Shown piece after piece: positions 1 through 7,742 of a DNA stretch of 20,093 nt. The position numbers were made by a program, and so were the translations under genes. Within the stretch, counting starts at the first letter, position 1. Every line of letters begins with the position of its first letter. The notes beneath the pieces are model-generated. The model worked only from the letters and a program-made list of their open reading frames with translations, ran no database searches and was not told the origin of the DNA. Source of the DNA: a virus; IMG/VR virus record IMGVR_UViG_3300042319_000447, positions 1 through 20,093 of that record. One strand, written 5' to 3'.

Positions 1-281
1 TTGAGATGTGTAGTGGTATGGAGAAGTTCATATCGGGATTAGCGATTAGAGTGGCTCTAATTAACATATGCAACCTGCCTAGACCAAACTTCTTAGTAAT
101 TGATGAAGGGTTCGGAACATTGGATGCCGATAACCTATCATCACTCTTTATGATGATGCAATATCTTAAAACTCAATTTGATTTCATATGGGTTATATCT
201 CACTTAGAACAAATGAGAGATATCGTAGATGGACTTATTGAAATTAAAAAAATAGATGGGTTCTCTAAGATTAATTTTTAG
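1..281 (+). CDS. Rad50/SbcC-type recombination nuclease ATPase subunit (T4 gp46-like), C-terminal fragment
   Basis: This is the 3' end of a gene that begins before the window; the reading frame enters at base 3, so the first Met in view is internal. The fragment is the C-terminal ABC-ATPase lobe of an SMC/Rad50 protein. It starts with the signature motif (CSGMEKF, in place of LSGGE), followed by Walker B with the catalytic acidic pair (FLVIDEGFGTLD, which also carries the D-loop) and then an H-switch histidine (VISHLEQ). In T4, gp46 pairs with the gp47 nuclease to resect DNA ends for recombination-dependent replication, and that role is assumed here by family. The coiled coil and Walker A lie upstream, outside the window. 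Its stop codon overlaps the tail of the minus-strand gene by 11 bases. A host-like SbcC is an alternative, but the phage context favours gp46. Confidence 0.85.
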   Translation, partial: EMCSGMEKFISGLAIRVALINICNLPRPNFLVIDEGFGTLDADNLSSLFMMMQYLKTQFDFIWVISHLEQMRDIVDGLIEIKKIDGFSKINF

Positions 282-444
282 TCACCGGTAATACATTTTT
301 AGGTGTGGTCTTGTTCAAAGACTGCACCTTTTCTTTTATAAGGGTTTCTACTAAACCATTTATCTTATATCCTTTCTCTTTACAAAATTCCTTTAATGCT
401 AGGTGTATTTTGGCATCTATTTGTATCATTGCGTACCTTTTCAT
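271..444 (-). CDS. Small ribbon-helix-helix-like DNA-binding protein (57 aa)
   Basis: This short reading frame runs on the minus strand from ATG at 444-442 to TAA at 273-271. The product has the Arc/MetJ/CopG pattern: a short N-terminal strand (YAMIQID), a first helix (residues 11-24, AKIHLALKEFCKEK), a Gly-containing turn, a second helix (residues 29-40, NGLVETLIKEKV) and a basic disordered tail. Such proteins dimerise through the strand and bind operator DNA in the major groove, usually as repressors. It is convergent with the gp46-like gene, with an 11-base overlap, and divergent from the tail-fibre gene, so the 445-535 gap is its likely regulatory target. The start has an AAAGAAAG stretch just upstream but no strong ribosome site. 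The call rests on fold pattern and codon sense only; it could also be a small RNA-binding regulator of the same fold. Confidence 0.7.
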   Translation of the reverse strand: MKRYAMIQIDAKIHLALKEFCKEKGYKINGLVETLIKEKVQSLNKTTPKNVLPVTKN

Positions 445-535
445 AACTTTCTTTATTTTTCTTTAGTTTTCTATATATAATTATAATGATAAAAAATATT
501 AAGAATATTTATCAATAAGAATAATAGAAACTCAC
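445..535. promoter_or_regulatory. Divergent intergenic region with palindromic AT-rich half-sites
   Basis: This 91-base gap separates the divergent ribbon-helix-helix and fibre genes. It holds an 8-base palindrome ATTATAAT (480-487) and two AATATT half-sites (495-500, 504-509) with a 9-base period, the second overlapping the ATATTTAT element. The arrangement suits an operator for a ribbon-helix-helix dimer pair, but in such AT-rich DNA it could arise by chance. Confidence 0.3.
505..512 (+). promoter_or_regulatory. Putative phage promoter element ATATTTAT upstream of the fibre gene
   Basis: ATATTTAT lies 23 bases upstream of the fibre ATG. The same ATA[C/T]TTAT core occurs in six other intergenic gaps of this window. 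Two AATATT half-sites (495-500 and 504-509) overlap it and could form an operator for the divergent ribbon-helix-helix gene. The promoter role is inferred from recurrence and position. Confidence 0.45.
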
Positions 536-3500
536 ATGGCAAGAATCAAAAAATATGGATTAACTTATGCACAACCATTAAGTGCATATGCAACATTTAT
601 AAAAGACACGGCACCAAATTCTCAATATTTTAGAATTACCGAATTTAAAGAAACATTTACTGGTGGTAAAAATGGTTTCTTAATTGAAGGGTGTGAGCAC
701 TTAAGCCAAGCAACGGAAGTTCAGATTCAGGTATTAGATGTTGCTGGTAACGCATTATATGTTGAAGTTGGAAATGGTATTCCTGAATATTACGAAGGAA
801 CATCAAAAATAATTTCAGTTTATGTATATGAAGATACTCCGGCTGGACCAGCAACTATAACAATATTAGGTCAATTAAAAACATATTTAGATGAAGGTGG
901 GGTTGTACGAAATATACCCGATGAGTGGAAAAATAATTATAATATTAAATGGCAAAAATCATTTAATATAAACACACTTTTAAGAAACGAAGATAAGGTA
1001 AGATTTTATAGAAGACCAAAAGTTGATATAACCGAAATAGTTAAACCAATATTTTCGGCGGGATTTTCAAATGTAACAAATACGGGATTAGTAAGTGGAA
1101 CGCCTGTATCTCCTAGAACTGGAGAATATTTATCTGATTATAAACAACCAGCTTCATATCGTTTAAAAACAACAAATAGTGCGTTTACAGGTTCAATGGA
1201 AGGTAACTTAATTAATGTAACTAGTTTAGCATATTCTCCTGTAATATCGGAAGTAATAAATAAAAACGAAATAATAGTAACGCAGCCATATGTAGATTCA
1301 TTTGGAGTTGTTTTACCATTTACTGATAGGGCATATACATCTACATTTAGTTATATTGAAGGAGCTAGTAATATAGCAAGTGCACTTACGGGGTCTTTTG
1401 CAAAAATAAAATTAACTGATTTAACTGCTTTTGTTGGTGATGTTGCTAGAGTTAGAATATTTAGAAAATCTCAATCAGATGTTACCGATTATCAATTTGT
1501 ACAAGAGGTTGTATTGGAAACAAATGAATTACTTTTAGATTTAGAAACAACTAATAAAAATCAAGAAACATATGGTATATTTACGCAAGATATAATAAAA
1601 GATTATTGGGTAACTTCATCAAATAGTATATCAGCACAATTTAATCAAAATTATTTATTTAATTCTGTAAAATTAGATAGTTCAACTCCAAATTATTTTT
1701 ATACAACAAAATCTTTAGCAATAACAAAAGATGCTGAATATAATTTAAGTTTTAATGTAAGATTGACTGAAAATATAGCTCCAGGTAATTACATTAAGGC
1801 TTTTTTAAGTGGCTCAAAACAATCTACAAATGGAACTGTACAAGTAAAACAAGCAATTACAACTGTATCATCTACAAATAATGTATTACAAAAATCAACA
1901 AATACTGATAATATAATAGCTGAAGAAATAGATAATGCTAGGTTGTATTTTGAAGTAAAAGGAAACGGATGGCATGTTGCAAATGTAAGTTTTGTAGCAG
2001 CTCAAGAGACATCTTTTTCTCCTGACGAAATTACATTTATACAACCAGTACCAAGAACATTACCTGAAGAAACTTTTAAATATCGTTTTGAGTTTTATGA
2101 TATTAATAATAATTATATTCCTGTATTAGTTGAAGAAACTAAAACATTTGATGGAGGTAATTTACAAAGATTACAAAAAGGATTAGTATTTAATCCAAAG
2201 TATTTGTATTTTACATTTGATTCTGGTTCAAATCCAGTAGAACCAACAGTTGTAGGATTTAGTGTAACAAAAAATTTATTAACTGGTTCGGTAACATATA
2301 CATCACAATCATTTGATTTTTTTGGAGATGAATTATTTGACTACGATTATACAGGACAAATATATCCTGGTGTGTTGGATGAGATTACAAGCGATAATCC
2401 AACATTAAGAGTTGCTAACTTTACTGGTTCTAGACTGGATAAAAATATCCAGCTTATAAAAATAAAAGGTAATTGTGAAGGTTTTGAGGATACGGTTATT
2501 ATTAGTAAAGTATTAGATGGATTTGGTGGAGTTAATCATATTATTAGACCTTATAGAGGAGTTGATATTAGAAATAGTAGTACTCAAAGTTTAGAAGTAC
2601 AAGCAGTTCGTATTGATGGTATAAATGAAATTATATTAAATAGTTCAGCTGTAAAGAATTGGGGAAATATACAATTACATGTTTTATCCGCATCTCTTGA
2701 CCCATTAAACGAACCTGAACGATTTGTAAACTTAATGTATGTTACTCAAAGTAATTTTATTAAAGGATTGATTACTGGTTCATTGGGTAGTAAACAAATA
2801 AACTATAATGCAACATTTAATAGAGATTCTATTGATAAACGATTGACATTGTATTTAATGCCATCTTCTTCGGCTGTGGGAGTTCCAGCGTATATCGCAT
2901 CATCTTCTGTACTAACTTCAATAGTTCTTTCAGATTTTCAGGATGGATTAGATTCTGGATTCGTAGCATATGATACTGATGTATTTAATATTAATTTCAG
3001 AGACAGTTTAAATTTTATTCCAGCGATTGCAAATGTGACTGGTTCTTTCTTTGTAAGAGGTAGAAACACAGACCCATTAACATCATCGTTGAGTGTATAT
3101 CCATCAATGTCAATTAACAAAGATTTTGTTCCTGAATATTGGGTTTATTATGTAACTCATAGTAGTACTTGGAATAGAGATATTTCAGTTGTTGCAATTG
3201 ATGATGATAATAATCCAATAATATCCCAAGCACCAAATTCTGCATATGGTAATTATGTAAGAAGTCCATTAAATCAAAGTAAGACATTAACAATAACTTA
3301 CACATATACTGAACCATATACATCTGCATCGGTTAGCGTTGATAAGACATTTACAATAATTCCTGCTGGTAAGCCTGGTGACGAAAGTATTGTATTTGAA
3401 ATAAACCCAGCTAATGTATCACTAAAAGCAAATCCAAAAGGTATAGTTAATAGCTATTCATCTTCGGTAACGGATATAAGATTAAAGCAAGGGTCTAGAT

Positions 3501-6500
3501 ATTTGATATATACGGCAAGTAGAAAAGAAGGTACATTTTATATAGCACAAGCATCTATTACATCTTCTAATATAATGCCCGGTTTTGTAATTAATCCAGC
3601 TGGACCTGGTTTTAATAAAGATTTTACTGGTTCTTTATTTATAGGAACTGCAAATAGTTTAACTAATTTAAGTGGTAGTGTAACATATCCATTGGAAATA
3701 CAACCATACTACACATCATCAGTTTATACTGCTAGTGTAATACAAACTTATACAAAAATATTAGATGGCCCTCCACCAATAGAAGTAATCATATCACCGG
3801 CAGCTACTGCTATTCAAGCTGATGAAGTTGGATTTGTATCACCTGCAGGATATGCTGGTGCTAATACAACGATTAAAGTTAGAGAAGGAAATGATTATTT
3901 AACTTTAACAACCCAATCAATGGCTCCGGGTACATTTAGAATACAAACAGGAGGTTCTGTAATACCATCAAATATTATGGTGGAAACTATTACATCATCA
4001 TCTAGAGATACTGGTATTGTTAAGTTTAATAGATTTGATTATCCATATGTATCTTCAAGTATTCAATATAATGTTGTTGTAAATCCATACTCATTAACAA
4101 ATGGACATGTTTACACATCATCGGTAATAGAAAGAACACAAACTATTACTAAAAATGTGGCACCACCAAATGCTAGAGCAGTAGCATTGGAAGCAACTAC
4201 AAACACAGTAAATTTTGATGGAGATGGTGTTATAACATCACCATTAGACCCGATAACATTAACTGCAACTGCAACAAATACAACTGGAGCTGTTTGGTTT
4301 AATTTCTATAAAAATGATGATACTAATACTGGAACAGGACCAACTCCAATTCCTGAAGTAAGTGCTGGTTCAAAAACAGCAACATATGAAATTGAGGGTT
4401 CTGATGCAGTAGATCCCGGTGAAAATGCAAAATGGTCTGTTATCATTCGTGATGGTAATAGTTCACCATCCGCACCTATAAGAGCAACAAATTCATTAAC
4501 TATCACTGGTATAAAAAATGGACCAACTGCATATAATGTTCAATTAACAAATGAAAACTGTTCTGTAATATATAAAGTTTCTGGACAACTTTCTGTTGTT
4601 GGGAGTGGTACTCAAGTAAAAGCAACTAAAGGTGATGTTCCATTATTACACAAAACCGCTGTAGTAGATGGAGGACCTGGCTTTAGTCCAAAAACAACTG
4701 ACCAATTTGGTAATGATATTGGTTCAATTGGAGAATACCAAGTTTCCGTATATTCTGTATCAAATCATTTAACATTAGGAGATAGTGTAGAATTCCCTGA
4801 TACATTACCTACATTTAATGATATTGCAAAAATAGGCGATTTAGCCGGATGGGCAACTCCTGAAACATATCCAATTGCTGAAGTAGTATATAAAGTTGAT
4901 ATTGAAAACGGAAGATTAATTCTTTTTAAAACCCAATCATTATCAATTAATTTTGAAGGAGCAACCGGTCCTGGTATTGTAATGAGAGGAGAGTGGAATA
5001 ATACTACGGATTATAGTGGTTCGGTTGAAACTCAAAATAAAAGAAGAGATGCGGTTATTTACGGAACATCTCCTGTAACTTATTACGCTGCGGTAAGTGG
5101 TAGTGGACCTACAACATATAATAAGCAAGGTACTTTAGTTAATTATCATGCACCAACTGCAGGAGGTGATAATGCTTGGTGGCAATTTTTAGGAGAAGAA
5201 GAATTCTTTGTGGCAGCTAAGATTGCAATATTTGAAGAATCATTTGTAAAAAATACAATTAATATTGGTAACAATATTGGAAGTGCATTTGCAAATATTG
5301 TATTAGCTGGAGGACGTAATGACCCATATATGGCTATAGGTCAATATGCTAATATCGGATATAATCAAAGTGGTATTTGGTTAGGAATCTATGATTTAGG
5401 AGCAGGGGCTTATATGCCTAGATTTTCTTTATTAGATACTGCTGGGACTAGTTATTTAAAGTGGAGTGGTACTGGATTGCAAATGGCAGGGGATTTGGAA
5501 ATAGTAGCAGGTGCTACTGGTAACGCATCAACTAAGGCTTTTGCATCTGGTTCGGCTGGAACGGCATTAACATCCGCAGAAAATATAGCACAATTAAAAT
5601 CAACATTTGCATATAGCGCCTCATTATCTAGAACTAAAGAATTAGCAGATGGTGCATTTCCTGGTACTTTTATATCATCTAATTTTATATACTCTCCTAT
5701 TGTTGCTGGGGTAGATGGATATTTCTCATCTACATTTAAAGTAGGACAAAATGGTATTACATTAGACGGTGGTAATAAAAAGATTTATATTGGAACTGGT
5801 ACTTACAAAAATTCAAACACTTCATTTTATGTAGATAATAACAGTCAATTCTCACTTGGAGATAGATTATATTTTGATGGTACTAACTTAACTATTGCTG
5901 GTAAAGTTACTGCAGATAGTGGTAACATTGGAGGTTGGGTTATTGATGGTGATAATTTAAGGGATACAAATTCAAATATTATATTAAATCCAACTGTACC
6001 TGCAATTGAAATTTATGATAATTCTGATGTAAAAAGATTGGATATACGAAAAGGTACACTATCTTCACCTGGTGTTGGTACAACAATCACAATAACACCA
6101 CCACAATTTGATGATGAGTTTGGAGCATCCATGTATTATTATAATACTTGGCCAGGTCTTGAAGAATATCGTTCAGTTGCATATAATACTCTTACTGTAA
6201 GTACATCGGGTACATATATAAACGCTACGCCAAGTTGGGGTGTTTCACCTACTCTTGAGTTAGAAGCAGGACCCAGTAATTATATAGGTGATATATCTGT
6301 AGATATTTATATTGAAATTCACAATTCTTCAACTCCAGGTCTTGGTACAGCTGTACAAATGTTTAAAATAGGACAAGGTAGTACTTTGACAACATCCGGT
6401 CAAACGGTTGGTATAACTAATGTAAATACATCAAGAACTTTATATTTTACAGCCGGTACATATTATGTATTTACAACGGTTCAAAGTATGGGAAGTATAG

Positions 6501-7369
6501 ACTTCTCTACCAATCCTTTTATTAGTAGGGCAGAGCTTACTGGGACAACATTTACACCAAGTGCTGTAACATTAACTACAGCTTTAGACCAAACGGAATT
6601 AACCGATGAAGGATTGTTTATTGTACAAGATATTAATAAGTACGCAAAAATAAGTAGAAATTCATCTGAAGATTTTATTAGTGTATCTCAAAATTCAGCA
6701 ACATACGCTGGTATAAATGCAACAAACTTTTTGGGAAAGGGAAATCCTGCAATTACACTTACTAAAGGAGATTTGAAAGTTTTAGATGGTAGAATTGAAT
6801 TTAATCAACCGGGCGTTGATAGAGGATTTAGTGTTAACTGGACTAAGGGAGCTCCATCAAACTACGAAGGGCAATTAGGACAAGTATTAGATGCTGGGCA
6901 GTTAAGACCTTCTATTAGATTTAATAATATTGCTGGTGCTGGTGCTATTGGTGGTACTATGAGGGGTGTGGAAATTTCTATTGCAAATGGTTGGATTGGT
7001 AGAAATACTTCATCAAGAAGATTTAAAGAAGATATTGAAATTTGGCAGCATCCTAGCGTATTGGATATTATAAATAGTGTAGATGTAAAGACATTCTATT
7101 GGAAAGTAGATGCTGAAAAAGAATATAGACCTCAAAATATAGGTTTGATTGCGGAAGAATTATTAGAAGCGGGACTTGAGGAATATGTGGGATTTGATAC
7201 TGATAGAGATGAAAATGGAGTTGATAAACTTAATTCTGATGGGTCTAAAGCTATGTTACCATATGATATTGATAAAACTGGATTGGTATTCCCATTATGG
7301 AGAGCGGTACAGGAATTATCTAAAAAGGTTAAGGATTTGGAGGATAAATTAAATCAACTTAATTCTTAA
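536..7369 (+). CDS. Giant tail-fibre / receptor-binding protein with C-terminal S74 self-cleaving chaperone
   Basis: This 2277-residue structural protein is a late virion component expected to bind the host surface. The N-terminal ~200 residues are probably the virion-attachment part. The middle is a long beta-rich stalk full of Ser/Thr turns (TGS, TSS, YTSS). It contains two diverged tandem repeats of about 133 residues (945-1077 and 1078-1210) sharing a GTF-I/R...SSNIM / PSNIM core. Residues ~1785-1805 carry ADSGNIGGW, a motif recurrent in phage tip and fibre proteins. The C-terminus is a peptidase S74 intramolecular chaperone: S2159-S-R-R-F-K2164 fits the Ser...Lys catalytic dyad of endosialidase-type fibres. 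Cleavage before S2159 would release about 119 residues. The last ~20 residues form a short coiled coil (VQELSKKVKDLEDKL). The enzymatic or binding specificity of the stalk cannot be read from sequence. Confidence 0.88.
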   Translation: MARIKKYGLTYAQPLSAYATFIKDTAPNSQYFRITEFKETFTGGKNGFLIEGCEHLSQATEVQIQVLDVAGNALYVEVGNGIPEYYEGTSKIISVYVYEDTPAGPATITILGQLKTYLDEGGVVRNIPDEWKNNYNIKWQKSFNINTLLRNEDKVRFYRRPKVDITEIVKPIFSAGFSNVTNTGLVSGTPVSPRTGEYLSDYKQPASYRLKTTNSAFTGSMEGNLINVTSLAYSPVISEVINKNEIIVTQPYVDSFGVVLPFTDRAYTSTFSYIEGASNIASALTGSFAKIKLTDLTAFVGDVARVRIFRKSQSDVTDYQFVQEVVLETNELLLDLETTNKNQETYGIFTQDIIKDYWVTSSNSISAQFNQNYLFNSVKLDSSTPNYFYTTKSLAITKDAEYNLSFNVRLTENIAPGNYIKAFLSGSKQSTNGTVQVKQAITTVSSTNNVLQKSTNTDNIIAEEIDNARLYFEVKGNGWHVANVSFVAAQETSFSPDEITFIQPVPRTLPEETFKYRFEFYDINNNYIPVLVEETKTFDGGNLQRLQKGLVFNPKYLYFTFDSGSNPVEPTVVGFSVTKNLLTGSVTYTSQSFDFFGDELFDYDYTGQIYPGVLDEITSDNPTLRVANFTGSRLDKNIQLIKIKGNCEGFEDTVIISKVLDGFGGVNHIIRPYRGVDIRNSSTQSLEVQAVRIDGINEIILNSSAVKNWGNIQLHVLSASLDPLNEPERFVNLMYVTQSNFIKGLITGSLGSKQINYNATFNRDSIDKRLTLYLMPSSSAVGVPAYIASSSVLTSIVLSDFQDGLDSGFVAYDTDVFNINFRDSLNFIPAIANVTGSFFVRGRNTDPLTSSLSVYPSMSINKDFVPEYWVYYVTHSSTWNRDISVVAIDDDNNPIISQAPNSAYGNYVRSPLNQSKTLTITYTYTEPYTSASVSVDKTFTIIPAGKPGDESIVFEINPANVSLKANPKGIVNSYSSSVTDIRLKQGSRYLIYTASRKEGTFYIAQASITSSNIMPGFVINPAGPGFNKDFTGSLFIGTANSLTNLSGSVTYPLEIQPYYTSSVYTASVIQTYTKILDGPPPIEVIISPAATAIQADEVGFVSPAGYAGANTTIKVREGNDYLTLTTQSMAPGTFRIQTGGSVIPSNIMVETITSSSRDTGIVKFNRFDYPYVSSSIQYNVVVNPYSLTNGHVYTSSVIERTQTITKNVAPPNARAVALEATTNTVNFDGDGVITSPLDPITLTATATNTTGAVWFNFYKNDDTNTGTGPTPIPEVSAGSKTATYEIEGSDAVDPGENAKWSVIIRDGNSSPSAPIRATNSLTITGIKNGPTAYNVQLTNENCSVIYKVSGQLSVVGSGTQVKATKGDVPLLHKTAVVDGGPGFSPKTTDQFGNDIGSIGEYQVSVYSVSNHLTLGDSVEFPDTLPTFNDIAKIGDLAGWATPETYPIAEVVYKVDIENGRLILFKTQSLSINFEGATGPGIVMRGEWNNTTDYSGSVETQNKRRDAVIYGTSPVTYYAAVSGSGPTTYNKQGTLVNYHAPTAGGDNAWWQFLGEEEFFVAAKIAIFEESFVKNTINIGNNIGSAFANIVLAGGRNDPYMAIGQYANIGYNQSGIWLGIYDLGAGAYMPRFSLLDTAGTSYLKWSGTGLQMAGDLEIVAGATGNASTKAFASGSAGTALTSAENIAQLKSTFAYSASLSRTKELADGAFPGTFISSNFIYSPIVAGVDGYFSSTFKVGQNGITLDGGNKKIYIGTGTYKNSNTSFYVDNNSQFSLGDRLYFDGTNLTIAGKVTADSGNIGGWVIDGDNLRDTNSNIILNPTVPAIEIYDNSDVKRLDIRKGTLSSPGVGTTITITPPQFDDEFGASMYYYNTWPGLEEYRSVAYNTLTVSTSGTYINATPSWGVSPTLELEAGPSNYIGDISVDIYIEIHNSSTPGLGTAVQMFKIGQGSTLTTSGQTVGITNVNTSRTLYFTAGTYYVFTTVQSMGSIDFSTNPFISRAELTGTTFTPSAVTLTTALDQTELTDEGLFIVQDINKYAKISRNSSEDFISVSQNSATYAGINATNFLGKGNPAITLTKGDLKVLDGRIEFNQPGVDRGFSVNWTKGAPSNYEGQLGQVLDAGQLRPSIRFNNIAGAGAIGGTMRGVEISIANGWIGRNTSSRRFKEDIEIWQHPSVLDIINSVDVKTFYWKVDAEKEYRPQNIGLIAEELLEAGLEEYVGFDTDRDENGVDKLNSDGSKAMLPYDIDKTGLVFPLWRAVQELSKKVKDLEDKLNQLNS
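3368..4165 (+). repeat. Two tandem diverged stalk repeats within the fibre
   Basis: Residues 945-1077 and 1078-1210 align over most of their length. Both open with a Gly/Pro turn and an I-x-P strand, continue through a KQG/REG-x-x-YL strand, then (E/P)GTF-x-I, then SNIM about ten residues later, and close with a (Q/N)PY segment, Y-T-(A/S)-S-V-I and T-(K/I). They look like diverged Ig-like stalk modules. The match is at protein level only; the DNA copies have drifted apart. Confidence 0.6.
6998..7366 (+). other. Peptidase S74 intramolecular chaperone domain of the fibre
   Basis: The C-terminal domain (about residues 2155-2277) begins at TSSRRFKEDI and continues with NIGLIAEELLEAGLEE and TGLVFPLWRAVQEL, all typical of the S74 family. 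In characterised members this domain drives trimer folding and then cuts itself off using a Ser-Lys dyad, here predicted as S2159 and K2164. The Asp that often follows the Ser is replaced by Ser, while Arg2162 and Lys2164 are kept. Confidence 0.85.
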
Positions 7370-7374
7370 AAAAT

Positions 7375-7389
7375 ATATACTTATATATA
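7375..7389 (+). promoter_or_regulatory. Putative phage promoter, ATATACTTATATATA copy 1
   Basis: This 15-mer ends 13 bases before the ATG at 7403. Identical 15-mers occur at 11085 and 13923, each just upstream of a gene that starts Met-Ala. I read it as a phage-specific promoter from its recurrence and position. The transcription start is unknown. Confidence 0.55.
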
Positions 7390-7402
7390 AATAAATAATA
7401 TT

Positions 7403-7687
7403 ATGGCACAAAAAACTGAAAAATTAGAACAAGGTACATTAGATAAGATAGTAAAATATCAATCTGATGCAAATCAAATTATTTTTGAATTAGGACAATT
7501 ATCTTTGCAAATTAGAGAATTTGAATCCCAATTGAAAAAAGTTAATGAAATTAAAACCCAATCTGAAGAAAAATTTGATAATATAGGACTTCAACTGGAG
7601 AACATATTATCTGATTTACAAAGAAAATATCCAAATGGAGAAATAAATTTAGAAGAAGGTGTAATTAAATTTGAATCTGCTGAATAA
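7403..7687 (+). CDS. Small coiled-coil protein, paralogue A (94 aa)
   Basis: The function is not recognised. The product is mostly one long amphipathic helix (about residues 8-74) with heptad-like hydrophobic spacing, followed by a short C-terminal beta motif, YPNGEINLEEGVIKF. It is clearly related to the 121-residue product at 11121-11486: both have a (L/F)GQ segment, an REIE/REFE-type helix and a C-terminus of the form KYP-(N/Q)-G-x-(I/L)-NL-(E/Q)-(E/D)-G. Similar small helical proteins ending in an INLETG-like strand are common among late genes of T4-like phages. Its place directly after the fibre gene would suit a fibre assembly factor or trimerising chaperone, but nothing in the sequence proves that. 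The start follows an A/T-rich leader (AATAATATT) without a Shine-Dalgarno sequence. Confidence 0.8.
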   Translation: MAQKTEKLEQGTLDKIVKYQSDANQIIFELGQLSLQIREFESQLKKVNEIKTQSEEKFDNIGLQLENILSDLQRKYPNGEINLEEGVIKFESAE

Positions 7688-7693
7688 AATAAA

Positions 7694-7725
7694 TTTGGCA
7701 GTTTCAAAATAATTTCGTATATTTG
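7694..7725 (+). promoter_or_regulatory. Bacteroidota-type host promoter, TTTG-N20-TATATTTG
   Basis: TTTG at 7694-7697 and TATATTTG at 7718-7725 are 20 bases apart. This fits the -33 TTTG and -7 TAnnTTTG elements of the primary sigma factor in Bacteroides and Flavobacterium. It lies directly upstream of the glycosyltransferase fusion (ATG 7743) and predicts a short leader of roughly ten bases. It is the only upstream gap in the window with this host-type element instead of the ATA[C/T]TTAT motif. Confidence 0.6.
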
Positions 7726-7742
7726 TTACAATAAATAGTTTA

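Noticed and set aside
3368-4165. Tandem repeats in the fibre considered as a nucleotide repeat or CRISPR-like array
   Set aside because: Similarity exists only at protein level with about 133-residue units; there are no short identical repeats with unique spacers.
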